Under the pieces are notes generated by a model that was not told the DNA's origin, ran no database searches, and worked only from the letters and a program-made list of their open reading frames with translations. From JAADHY01 sp964428935 (GTDB lineage: Bacteria > Planctomycetota > Planctomycetia > Planctomycetales > Planctomycetaceae): a DNA stretch of 8,361 nucleotides. The DNA lies in the NCBI GenBank assembly GCA_964428935.1, contig CAYSAG010000228.1:1-8361 (forward strand), given 5' to 3'. Shown piece by piece: positions 1 to 6,900 of this stretch. Made by a program: the position numbers and the translations under genes. Numbering within the stretch: position 1 is the first letter of the stretch; each line of letters begins with the position of its first letter.

Positions 1-164
1 ACGAACGGTTCCACGGGGAGTTCAGCCGAACGCTCGAGCTTCCGTTCGAGGTGGACCCGGACAGGGCCACGGCTACCTTCAGCCGCGGTCTGCTGTTGAT
101 TTCGCTCCAGTGTGCCGAGAAAGACCGACCGAAGCGAATTCCCGTCAAACCGGCCGGACAGTAG
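1..164 (+). CDS. Small heat shock protein (Hsp20 family), C-terminal part, 5' end outside window
   Basis: The first complete codon is at base 3, and 53 residues are readable before a TAG stop at 162-164. The fragment begins ERFHGEFSRTLELP and continues with VDPDRATATFSRGLLLISL. This is the end of an alpha-crystallin domain: the ER-x-x-G-x-F-x-R strand, the 'LP..VD' turn and the A-x-x-x-x-G-L-L signature. The tail carries I-P-V in RIPVKPAG, the I-x-I/V motif by which sHSPs dock on neighbouring alpha-crystallin domains in oligomers. The family binds unfolding proteins without ATP in the cytoplasm. One oddity is that the usual L-P-K after the last core strand reads L-Q-C here. Two further Hsp20 genes follow on the same strand, the next after 150 bases. 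The family call is firm; total length and start lie outside the window. Confidence 0.88.
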   Translation, partial: ERFHGEFSRTLELPFEVDPDRATATFSRGLLLISLQCAEKDRPKRIPVKPAGQ

Positions 165-242
165 GAACGCCAGAGCCAGAAACGCTCGACGGCGCGTGGC
201 CGGAGCTCGTTCGACGACCGAGAGTCGCGGCTGTCGGTTCCG

Positions 243-257
243 GTCCCGCCGCGGGAC
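243..257 (+). other. Short perfect stem-loop between hsp20 genes 1 and 2
   Basis: GTCCCG at 243-248 and CGGGAC at 252-257 pair perfectly around a 3-base CCG loop. No T-run follows, so this is not a classic intrinsic terminator. It lies 57 bases ahead of the second hsp20 start and could be a weak processing or attenuation structure. In such GC-rich DNA a 6-bp stem may also be chance. Confidence 0.3.
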
Positions 258-302
258 GCACTGCGTCGGCCAACGACAGGAAAAGCAGCCAACAAGACGA
301 CG

Positions 303-308
303 AGGAGG
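303..308 (+). promoter_or_regulatory. Ribosome binding site of hsp20 gene 2
   Basis: AGGAGG lies 6 bases ahead of the ATG at 315. It fixes that start against the out-of-frame ATGs upstream. I see no obvious U-rich anti-Shine-Dalgarno strand beside it, so a fourU or ROSE-type RNA thermometer is not evident. Confidence 0.8.
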
Positions 309-314
309 AAACTC

Positions 315-686
315 ATGACCGAAAACACACCGGCTCGAGGCCAACAACCGGAGCGGCGCCGGGTCGCTCCGCTCATTGAGGTCGTCGAAAGCGACGACCA
401 GTACCGCGTGCTGGCCGAGGTTCCAGGGGCGGACGAAAACTCGGTGGAGGTCACTTGGCACGAGGGCACGCTTCGCATTCACGCCGTGGCCGAACCGCTT
501 CAGCCGGAAGGCCTGCAACTGGTCCACTCGGAGTTCGAAGCGTGCGTGTACGAGCGGGTCTTGAGCTTGCCGGACGACGTGGACGTGGAACGCGTTGAGG
601 CGACGGTGCGCGACGGCTTGCTGACCGTGGTCTTGCCGCGTCGCCGGCAGACGCAAAGCCGCAGAATTACGGTCAAGGCCGGCTGA
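315..686 (+). CDS. Small heat shock protein, Hsp20/alpha-crystallin family (short form)
   Basis: The product has 123 residues, short for a bacterial sHSP. It is an ATP-independent cytoplasmic chaperone by family. An N-terminal arm of only about 16 residues, polar and arginine-rich, precedes the alpha-crystallin domain at about 17-109. Visible landmarks are PLIEVVESDDQYRVLAEVPG (19-38), the strand EGTLRIHA (50-57), the turn SLPDDVD (84-90) and the signature VEATVRDGLLTVVLP (94-108). The C-terminal tail ends R-R-I-T-V-K-A-G, giving the I-x-V oligomerisation motif at 118-120. The arm lacks the aromatic 'LFDDFF' segment seen in the third paralogue, which suggests different oligomer or substrate behaviour (inference). 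The residues before the signature, EACVYERVLSLP, depart from the usual ER..G.F.R strand, so this copy is divergent. It lies 150 bases after gene 1 and is probably co-transcribed with it. Stop is TGA. Confidence 0.93.
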   Translation: MTENTPARGQQPERRRVAPLIEVVESDDQYRVLAEVPGADENSVEVTWHEGTLRIHAVAEPLQPEGLQLVHSEFEACVYERVLSLPDDVDVERVEATVRDGLLTVVLPRRRQTQSRRITVKAG

Positions 687-945
687 GCACAAGACGGCTC
701 GTCCGCGCTCTGCATTCCAACGTGGCAATTGAATTCACGGCCGAACCGCCCGAGCGAAGGGTCAAGTGGCACGGCAACGCTCTTTCGTGGACCTCTCGCG
801 GTCCGGCCGACTGGGTGTCTGGCTGAAGAAAGGACGAGGCTCTGCCAAGCCGGCTCGAAACGACGACCGGCCTGCGTGAGCCTGACTTTTCCGCCACGCT
901 GCGGCCGCCAATCCGCTCGAACGTGAACTGGTCGTCCGCCCACAA

Positions 946-975
946 TTGGTGAGCGTACCAAAGGCGGCCTACAAT
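946..975 (+). promoter_or_regulatory. Candidate sigma-70-type promoter for hsp20 gene 3
   Basis: A -10-like TACAAT at 970-975 matches the consensus at 5 of 6 bases. TTGGTG at 946-951 is a weak -35 (3 of 6) with an 18-base spacer. Transcription would start near 982, only a few bases before the stem-loop at 987. Planctomycete promoters are poorly characterised and the -35 match is weak, so this is tentative. Confidence 0.35.
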
Positions 976-986
976 GAAAGTGAAAT

Positions 987-1023
987 GGGCGACGGCCAAC
1001 TGAGCAGTCCGTGGCCGTCGTCC
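987..1023 (+). other. Strong stem-loop in the hsp20 gene 3 leader
   Basis: CGACGGCCA at 990-998 and TGGCCGTCG at 1012-1020 form a perfect 9-bp inverted repeat. A G-U pair (989/1021) and two G-C pairs (988/1022, 987/1023) extend it outward. A small inner stem ACT/AGT (999-1001/1006-1008) caps it. No T-tract follows, so it does not look like an intrinsic terminator. It begins just after the predicted transcription start. It could be a 5' mRNA-stabilising hairpin, a regulatory leader or a protein-binding palindrome. Confidence 0.55.
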
Positions 1024-1152
1024 GACAGGCCGCAGGGCCGTCACCGGAGGCGGCCGTCATTTGTGGGGACAGTTTCCGAATGGCCCGCCGGCACCCAGGT
1101 CGGAAGCAGAAGGCTGGGGGCTTCCGAACGCAGCAGGCGGCGCCGACTCTTT

Positions 1153-1159
1153 GGGAGGA
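1153..1159 (+). promoter_or_regulatory. Ribosome binding site of hsp20 gene 3
   Basis: GGGAGGA lies 8 bases ahead of the ATG at 1168. It decides the start in favour of 1168 over the TTG/GTG codons upstream in the same frame. Confidence 0.8.
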
Positions 1160-1167
1160 CACCGACA

Positions 1168-1674
1168 ATGACTTGGCGCGACCTCATTGCGCACCGACGA
1201 GAGCAGAGCGGCACGGCCGTGGAAGACGGCTCGCGGCGCAGGCGGTTCCGTCGTCGAGTGGACCGACTGTTCGACGACTTCTTCCGCAGCTTCGAAACCG
1301 ACTACGAACCGGCTCCGGTCGGGAGCAGTAGTTTGTCGTCCCACGGCCTGCGGCCGTGCGTCGACGTGTCGGAAACGCCGGAGGCGATTGAAATCGAAGC
1401 CGAGCTGCCGGGCATGTCGGAGGACGACATTGAAGTCACGGTGACCGAAGACGTGGTGCGGCTGCGCGGCGTGAAGCGTCAACCGAGCGACGGCGAGCGG
1501 ACCTACTACTTGCGTGAGCGGCCTTTTGGGGCGTTCTACCGCGAGGTCCGGCTGTGGACCGACGTGGACCAGGACGCCGCCGAAGCCACGTTCGAAAACG
1601 GCCTGCTGCGCATTCGTTTGCCGAAGCGCCGGCCCAGCAGCAAGACGAAAGTGATTCCGGTGCGAGCGGGCTAG
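1168..1674 (+). CDS. Small heat shock protein, Hsp20/alpha-crystallin family (standard length)
   Basis: The product has 168 residues, a typical bacterial class A sHSP length. An N-terminal arm of about 62 residues contains an Arg-rich patch (22-30) and the amphipathic segment VDRLFDDFFRSFE (31-43), which in this family drives assembly and client binding. The alpha-crystallin domain spans about 63-153. Its landmarks are CVDVSETPEAIEIEAELPGM (64-83), VRLRGVKR (97-104), LRERPFGAFYREVRLW (115-130) and the signature AEATFENGLLRIRLPK (138-153). The tail carries I-P-V (163-165). It resembles the gene 1 fragment more than gene 2, sharing ER..G.F.R and I-P-V. One deviation is R-L-W-T-D-V-D where 'LP..VD' is usual. 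It acts as a cytoplasmic holdase by family. It is separated from gene 2 by 481 bases and probably has its own promoter. A strong terminator follows. Stop is TAG. Confidence 0.95.
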   Translation: MTWRDLIAHRREQSGTAVEDGSRRRRFRRRVDRLFDDFFRSFETDYEPAPVGSSSLSSHGLRPCVDVSETPEAIEIEAELPGMSEDDIEVTVTEDVVRLRGVKRQPSDGERTYYLRERPFGAFYREVRLWTDVDQDAAEATFENGLLRIRLPKRRPSSKTKVIPVRAG

Positions 1675-1776
1675 CGTGTTGGGAGCGTTGGTTTCGAGGT
1701 CGCGGTTCGCGGAGGACCGGGGGTCGGTCGCTTGCCCTGTGAACCAGCCCGAGGCTCTTCAAACCCAGGCGCGAGA

Positions 1777-1815
1777 AAACAGCGGAGACGGAAGCCGCCT
1801 CCGCTGTTTCTTTCC
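1777..1815 (+). terminator. Intrinsic (possibly bidirectional) terminator after the hsp20 cluster
   Basis: AAACAGCGGAG at 1777-1787 pairs perfectly over 11 bp with CTCCGCTGTTT at 1799-1809. After one A/C mismatch the stem continues as CGG/CCG (1789-1791/1795-1797) closed by an AAG loop. On the plus strand the stem runs into TTTCTTTCC. On the minus strand it runs into TTTTC. It lies 102 bases after the third hsp20 stop and 44 bases beyond the end of the convergent lipoprotein gene, so it can serve both transcripts. Confidence 0.9.
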
Positions 1816-1859
1816 TTGTCAAGGCACACGCCCGACCCAGTCGTTCCGGCCCAGAGCCG

Positions 1860-2288
1860 CTAGGGTTTCATGTCGAAGTCGTGGGTGGTGTTGTTTTCGT
1901 CGACCTGAGCCGTCAGGCCGGACGTGGCCGAGTTCCAGTACTTCTCGGGAATGTTGTCGACGTCTTTGAAGTCTTCGCCGCCAGGGCTGTCAGCCGTGTT
2001 CGGCACCTCGACCATTGGCGGAGTAATGGCCACTGCGTAGTGGCCAACGGGCAGCTCCACGCTGTAGGCTCCTTCCGACCCCAATTCGGCCGAGCCGACG
2101 TGTCCGGTCTCGGTGTTTTCGAACGTAATGGTTCCCTCCTCGACCGGCTGCCCTTGGAACGTCACTTTGCCGCTGACGGTGACGGTCTTCACTTCGGGAC
2201 CGCCGCTGCCGCTGCAGCCGACCAGCAGGCCGACCAGCGAGAAAGCAGCCACAGCCACTGCAAAGGGGAACTGTCGTCCGCGTTTCAT
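1860..2288 (-). CDS. Small planctomycete lipoprotein, carboxypeptidase-regulatory-like
   Basis: The product has 142 residues. A signal peptide with a basic start (M-K-R-G-R) and a hydrophobic core (7-21) ends in the lipobox L-V-G-C (22-25). Cys25 should be lipidated and the protein anchored in the envelope. The mature part begins with a Gly/Ser linker, then V-S-G-K-V-T-F-Q-G-Q-P-V-E-E-G-T-I-T-F (38-56). This is the opening of a carboxypeptidase-regulatory-like / transthyretin-like beta-sandwich, which continues through GAYSVELPVGHYAVAITPP (73-91). The ending IPEKYWNSATSGLTAQVD (113-130) is a hallmark of a very abundant planctomycete family. No enzymatic residues are expected and the function is unknown. 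AAGGAGA (minus strand, 2298-2304) precedes the ATG by 9 bases. The gene starts 20 bases after the DUF1559 stop, so the two form an operon. Confidence 0.9.
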   Translation of the reverse strand: MKRGRQFPFAVAVAAFSLVGLLVGCSGSGGPEVKTVTVSGKVTFQGQPVEEGTITFENTETGHVGSAELGSEGAYSVELPVGHYAVAITPPMVEVPNTADSPGGEDFKDVDNIPEKYWNSATSGLTAQVDENNTTHDFDMKP

Positions 2289-2308
2289 TTGCGACTGTCT
2301 CCTTCTTG

Positions 2309-3328
2309 CTAGAACTCGGAAAGCGTGTTTCCGTCGTTGCGGTCGGCCAGGTTCTTCAGAGTGTTCAGATCAATGCTGTCGCTGACGAACCGGACCGAGC
2401 CGTCACCCAACAGGACACTGACGCCGCCGGAATGGGCGGAGGTGAGCGGCGTGTTGCAGGCTGGGTGTCGCTGCCAGTTCGCCAGTCCGGTCGGGTTTGG
2501 CCCTTGACGAATGGTGGTCATGTTGTAACAGCGGGTGTCTTGCGTGGGCGAGCCCCAACCGTGACTGCCGCTGGACGACCACGTTCCGTCGCCGTGGGGG
2601 TTACGCGGGTTCTTTCCACCCATCCAGGGACCGCTCGTCGGAATGGCCGTTCGGTTCTTGCGGTTCGGGTCCGACCGCAGCCAGTCTCCCTGCTCACCGA
2701 CCATCATGGTGTTGGAAGTCCCGTCGGTAATGTCTCGGAATGCAATGCCCCGGTTGTTGGGGAAGCAACCACCAGCCGAAGCGTGGGCTTGACGGTAGAC
2801 GCCGGTCTTGTCGGTCGTCGGGTGGTTGTTGCTTCCCATGATCAGGGTGTACGTGGCCCACATTTGCTGCGAGCCCTTGACACTGCGCGTCTCTGGCAGC
2901 GGGCTGGAGGGGCACCGGTAGACGCTGACAATCTTGCCGTCCAGAATCGCCCGAATCTTAGCCGTGTTTGCGCTGCCGGAGCCGAGCCAGTAGTTGACGT
3001 TCTTGCCGAAGCCAACCGCACGCAGCTGGTCGTACAAGGGACCCTGGTCGATGTAGGGAAGAATTCGCACCCACGCAGCCGGACCGTGTTCTCCACCCTC
3101 GACGGCGTTGGTCGTCGTGGCGGGCGGCAGCATGCGGTACGAGTCGACGTAGTTGTGCATGGCCAGGCCGATTTGTTTCAGGTTGTTTCGGCACTGGGTT
3201 CGTCGAGCAGCCTCGCGCGCCTGCTGGACCGCCGGCAACAGCAAGGCAACCAAGACGGCAATGATGGCAATCACCACCAGCAGCTCGATTAGCGTAAAAC
3301 CTTTGCGCCCAAACCGATTCACTCTCAT
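2309..3328 (-). CDS. DUF1559 pseudopilin-like protein (prepilin N-terminus, H-X9-DG C-terminus)
   Basis: The product has 339 residues. The N-terminus is a type IV prepilin / type II secretion pseudopilin signal: basic leader MRVNRFGRKG, cleavage expected after Gly10, then F-T-L-I-E with Glu at mature position 5. A hydrophobic helix runs to about residue 32 and then reads PAVQQAREAARRTQCRNNLK. This is diagnostic of the DUF1559 family (Pfam SBP_bac_10 in older naming). The core contains D-I-T-D-G-T-S-N-T and M-M-V-G-E. The C-terminus has SAHSGGVSVLLGDGSVRF with His299 and Asp309-Gly310, the H-X9-DG motif. By analogy it is inserted in the inner membrane and may be processed by a PilD-type peptidase; its real role is unknown, and tens of copies per planctomycete genome are usual. 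GAGGAG (minus strand, 3340-3345) lies 11 bases ahead of the ATG, slightly long. The lipoprotein gene follows directly. Confidence 0.95.
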   Translation of the reverse strand: MRVNRFGRKGFTLIELLVVIAIIAVLVALLLPAVQQAREAARRTQCRNNLKQIGLAMHNYVDSYRMLPPATTTNAVEGGEHGPAAWVRILPYIDQGPLYDQLRAVGFGKNVNYWLGSGSANTAKIRAILDGKIVSVYRCPSSPLPETRSVKGSQQMWATYTLIMGSNNHPTTDKTGVYRQAHASAGGCFPNNRGIAFRDITDGTSNTMMVGEQGDWLRSDPNRKNRTAIPTSGPWMGGKNPRNPHGDGTWSSSGSHGWGSPTQDTRCYNMTTIRQGPNPTGLANWQRHPACNTPLTSAHSGGVSVLLGDGSVRFVSDSIDLNTLKNLADRNDGNTLSEF

Positions 3329-3567
3329 TTCGCCTCACACTCCTCGCACTCAAGAAAACACAACCCGCTTCTCACTCACGCCAAGGACACACTGTCCCCA
3401 GCGTTGTCCACGCGCAGTGCCATTGTGGAAGGTGCACGCGCACGGACACCGGTTCAAAGGAAGCCGGGAGCACACTAAGGTGAGTCCGGAAGAACGTACT
3501 GCAGGCCCAGAGGCGGTGCGCACACCCGGCGGCTCCGTCACCTTCGCCAAGGCGGCCACCGAGCGGC

Positions 3568-3605
3568 GCCCACGACGGACCCCGACCGTCCAGGCAGTCG
3601 TGGGC
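3568..3605. repeat. Inverted repeat / stem-loop in the divergent intergenic region
   Basis: GCCCACGAC at 3568-3576 and GTCGTGGGC at 3597-3605 are perfect 9-bp complements. Directly inside, GGAC (3577-3580) can pair with GTCC (3588-3591), leaving AGGCA as a one-sided bulge. No T-run follows on either strand. It may be a structured RNA, an operator palindrome or chance in GC-rich DNA. Confidence 0.45.
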
Positions 3606-3656
3606 TGGGCGTCTAAGCACGTTCTCAACTTGGCGATTCGCACGGGCGCTCGTCTG

Positions 3657-3685
3657 GGCCGGCACGAACAAGGCGGGAGCCGGCC
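3657..3685. repeat. GGCCGGC/GCCGGCC inverted repeat
   Basis: The arms at 3657-3663 and 3679-3685 are exact complements with a 15-base loop, and TTT follows on the plus strand. Such GC-only arms arise easily by chance in this base composition, so the significance is low. Confidence 0.25.
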
Positions 3686-3878
3686 TTTCGAACCGCCCGT
3701 TTGGGTGGCCTCGGACCGCCAGTATGGCTGAAGCTGAGGGCGAATGCAAGCAAGGCTTTCGTGGAGAGGCCCGGTTGTCGGAAAGCTCGAACGCAGAATC
3801 GGAACTCTCGGACCGCCAGCCGGTGTTCGCTGAGGCTGGTGGACAGCTCACGCACCGGGCCCGTGGCAGCCTCCTCGC

Positions 3879-3908
3879 TTGAGATTCCGACGGCCCGAAC
3901 CAAACAAT
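3879..3908 (+). promoter_or_regulatory. Candidate sigma-70-type promoter for the GH106 gene
   Basis: TTGAGA at 3879-3884 matches the -35 consensus at 5 of 6 bases. After an 18-base spacer, AACAAT at 3903-3908 matches the -10 at 4 of 6. Transcription would start near 3915, giving a leader of about 40 bases ending in a strong ribosome binding site. The position is right, but the -10 is imperfect. Confidence 0.35.
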
Positions 3909-3944
3909 GACAGACGTCGTCTCGGTGGCGAGAGCAAATGAAAG

Positions 3945-3950
3945 GGAGGT
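3945..3950 (+). promoter_or_regulatory. Ribosome binding site of the GH106 gene
   Basis: GGAGGT, within a longer AAAGGGAGGTG run, lies 6 bases ahead of the ATG at 3957. This is the strongest Shine-Dalgarno in the window and fixes the start; the signal peptide begins shortly after it. Confidence 0.85.
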
Positions 3951-3956
3951 GGGCCA

Positions 3957-6900
3957 ATGACCGGGTTGCAGAGCGGCAGAGTGCGGAGCGTCGGGACGAG
4001 CGCGGTCTTTGCCGTGTGCCTGCTGGCGTCGGCGTTGCAGGCGGCAGCGACCGACTCGCTACAACCGCTTCGACAAGGCTTCCAGACGCCGCCCCGTTCG
4101 GCGCGGCCGTGGGTCTACTGGTTCTGGCTCAACGGCAACCTCTCTCGCGAAGGCATTACGTTGGACCTGGAAGCCATGGCACGCACCGGTGTGGGTGGCG
4201 TGTTGATCATGGAGGTCGACCAGGGAGTTCCGGCCGGAGCGGTGGAGTTTGCCGGACCCGAGTGGCGTCGGCTGTTTCGGCACGTGTGCAACGAGGCCGC
4301 CCGGCTCGGCCTGGAAGTCAACATGAACAACGACGCTGGCTGGTGCGGCAGTGGCGGCCCGTGGGTTCCGCCCGAGCTGGCCATGCAAAGGTTGGTTTGG
4401 ACGGAAGTGGAAGTGGCCGGCCCCAAAGCAGGGGCGAAGCTTTCGCTGCCACAGCCGTCGGCTGTCGCCGGTTACTACCGCGACGTGGCTGTCCTGGCGT
4501 TTCCGAAGCCGGCGCGGGACGAGCGTCTGCCGGGGGCGGGTGCCAAGTCGTTTTCGGTTGTGCTGCGTGGAGTGGTGGCGGGCCGAGCGTCGTGGCCTTC
4601 GGTCGGAGAAGACGCGACGGTACCGGCTGAGCAAGTCGCCGACTTGACCGAACAGCTCAGCGACGACGGCACGCTCACGTGGGACGTGCCTCCCGGCCAA
4701 TGGCTGGTCCTGCGAGTGGGGCACACGCCGACCGGCAAGACCAACCACCCGGCCCCCGAGTCTGGGCGAGGCCTGGAGTGCGACAAGTTGAGCCGTCGAG
4801 CCGTCCGGCACCACTTCGACCACTTCATTCGGGAGCTGGTGGAGGACGTCGGCCCACTGGCCGGACGCACCTTCGTCGCCACCCACGTCGACAGCTGGGA
4901 GGTTGGCGTGCAGAACTGGACGCCCGGCTTTCGCGACCAGTTCCGGCGCCGTCGCGGTTACGACCCCGTGCCGTGGCTTCCGGTGGTCACGGGACGAGTC
5001 GTGGGGAGCGTCGAACAGTCGGAGCGGTTTCTGTGGGACCTGCGGCAGACGGTCTCGGAGTTGCTTCTGGAGAACTACGCCGACTTCCTGCGCCAGTTGG
5101 CTCACCAGCACGGACTGCGCCTGACCATTGAGGCCTACACGACGTGTCCGACGGACGAGCTGGCCTACGCGGGTCGGGCCGACGAGCCCATGGGCGAATT
5201 TTGGTCCTGGCGCAAGTTCGGCGCCGCGTTCAGTTGCACCGAAATGGCTTCCGCCGCTCACGTCTACGGCAAACCGGTCGTCGGCGCCGAAGCCTTTACG
5301 GCGAACAACAAGGAACGTTGGTTGGGACACCCGGGGAACATCAAGGACCTGGGCGACTGGGCGTTCTGCGAAGGCATCAACCGGTTCGTGTTCCACCGCT
5401 ACGCGTTGCAGCCCTGGCCGGACCGACGTCCGGGAATGTCCATGGGACCGTGGGGGCTGCACTACGAGCGCACGCAGACGTGGTGGGACGCCACACAGGC
5501 CTGGCACCAGTACCTCAGCCGCTGCCAGTTCCTTTTGCAAAAGGGCCGGTTCGTCGCCGACATTTGCTTGTTGACTCCCGAAGGGGCGCCGCAGACGTTG
5601 GCCGGTCAGCGAGCTTTCTGGTCGGGAGACGGGCCGGCGGAGCGGCCGGGGCACAACTTCGACGTGTGTCCGCCCGAGGCCGTACAGCGAATGTCGGTCC
5701 GCAACGGTCAGCTCGTCTTGCCCTCCGGCATGACCTACCGCGTGCTCGTTCTTCCCAAGGTCGAAACCATGACCCCCGGCCTGTTGCGGAAAATCAAAGA
5801 GCTGGTGGAAGCGGGGGCCACGGTCATTGGCTGTCCGCCGCGAAAGTCGCCCAGCTTGAGCGGCTACCCGGAGTGCGACCGTGAGGTGCAGCGGTTGGCA
5901 AAAGAATTGTGGGGTGGCACCGAGCCGCCGAAGGAAGTGACGGTCCGGCGAGTCGGACGCGGTCGGGTCGTGTGGGGCGGCGAACTGAGCAACTGGACGA
6001 GCTCTCGGCCCGCCGTCTCGCCTCCCGTCGCCGCGGCGCGTTGGATTTGGTTCGACGAAGGCCAACCGAGCAAGGCCGCTCCGCCCGAGACACGCTGGTT
6101 TGTCCGTCGGTTCGAGGTGCCGACTGGAGCGAAGGTCCGGTCGGCCGTGCTGGCTCTGACGGCCGACAACGCGTTCGTCTGCTGGCTGAACGGGGAACGG
6201 GTTGGAAGCGGCGACAACTGGGGACGGCTCTACCGATTCGACGTGCGGCGGCTGGTGCGTCCGGGGCGGAACGTGTTGGCCGTCGCCGCAACAAACGCCA
6301 CCGACCGGCCCAACCCGGCGGGACTGATTGCCGCGCTGTTGGTGCAACTGGACGACGGTCGCACCGTGACGCTGACCACCGACGCTCGCTGGCTGGCCAG
6401 CCGCACCGCGCCGGCCGGCTGGCCAACGCCGGACGAACGGACCGGAGCCTCCGGTTGGCGGCCGGCCCGAGACTTGGGCCCGTTCGGCGTGGGACCCTGG
6501 GGCAGTTTGTCGTCCGTGGCGACCAACGCCGACGTCTACCTCAGCCCGTCCACTGTCAGTCACTGGCTTGAGCAGGACGGTCTTCCGCCCGATTTCGCGC
6601 ACCGGACGGCGTCGGGCCAACACGTTCTGCGGTACATTCACCGGCGTCTGGACGGCGCGGACGTCTACTTTGTTGCCAACAAGACGGCCGAACGGCAAGT
6701 GGCCGTCTGTGCCTTCCGCGTTGGCGGCCGGCGTCCCGAGTTGTGGTGGCCGGCCAGCGGGCGAATGGAACGGCCCGCCGTCTACGACGTGTCGGCCACA
6801 CGCACCACCTTGCCGTTGGCCTTGGAACCGTTCGAGTCGGTGTTTGTGGTGTTTCCGACGGACAGCCGGCCCGAGCCGGACCGCGTGGTGCGCGTGGAGC

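Larger units (their letters stand above)
687..1167 (+). promoter_or_regulatory. 481-base leader/intergenic region before hsp20 gene 3
   Basis: There is no credible gene here. The frame of hsp20 gene 3 stays open upstream to about 946, but that stretch encodes low-complexity Arg/Ser/Gly-rich sequence with no Hsp20 similarity. The real start at 1168 has its own ribosome binding site. The region holds a promoter-like pair at 946-975, a strong stem-loop at 987-1023 and further GGCCGTC copies at 1036-1042 and 1052-1058. I see no CIRCE (HrcA) operator of the TTAGCACTC/GAGTGCTAA type and no convincing sigma-32 promoter. The control is therefore unresolved, but the layout suggests gene 3 has its own transcript with a leader of about 185 bases. 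Confidence 0.5.
3329..3956. other. 628-base divergent intergenic region without a credible gene
   Basis: The region separates the minus-strand DUF1559 operon from the plus-strand GH106 gene. Open frames here on both strands have low-complexity, Arg/Pro/Ser-rich translations. They lack a convincing ribosome binding site and recognisable motifs, and several run into the flanking genes antisense, so I reject them. It should contain both divergent promoters. It holds inverted repeats at 3568-3605 and 3657-3685, a 13-base direct repeat (3710-3722 and 3807-3819), and a promoter-like pair at 3879-3908. I could not find a convincing promoter for DUF1559. Confidence 0.6.

Noticed and set aside
110..379. 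Two plus-strand open frames of 89 and 68 codons between hsp20 genes 1 and 2
   Set aside because: They start inside gene 1 in other frames and one runs into gene 2 out of frame. The translations are compositionally biased with no ribosome binding site.
946..1167. A 74-residue N-terminal extension of hsp20 gene 3 from a TTG codon
   Set aside because: The ATG at 1168 has a strong ribosome binding site and gives a normal Hsp20 length. The extension is Arg/Ser/Gly-rich and unlike any sHSP arm.
687..1167. CIRCE operator or classic sigma-32 promoter before the hsp20 genes
   Set aside because: I looked for the TTAGCACTC-N9-GAGTGCTAA palindrome and for CTTGAA with CCCCAT at proper spacing; neither is present.
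500..1168. A 222-codon minus-strand open frame over hsp20 gene 2 and the leader of gene 3
   Set aside because: It overlaps a real gene antisense, its sequence is low-complexity and Arg/Ser-rich, and no Shine-Dalgarno or family motif is visible.
2306..3292. A 328-codon plus-strand open frame across the DUF1559 gene
   Set aside because: It is the mirror of a gene with unmistakable prepilin and H-X9-DG motifs. There is no ribosome binding site or domain of its own.
3153..3957. Several open frames of 60-190 codons in the 3329-3956 gap, on both strands
   Set aside because: They run into flanking genes in antisense or start without a ribosome binding site, and none has a signal peptide, domain or repeat that would support a protein.
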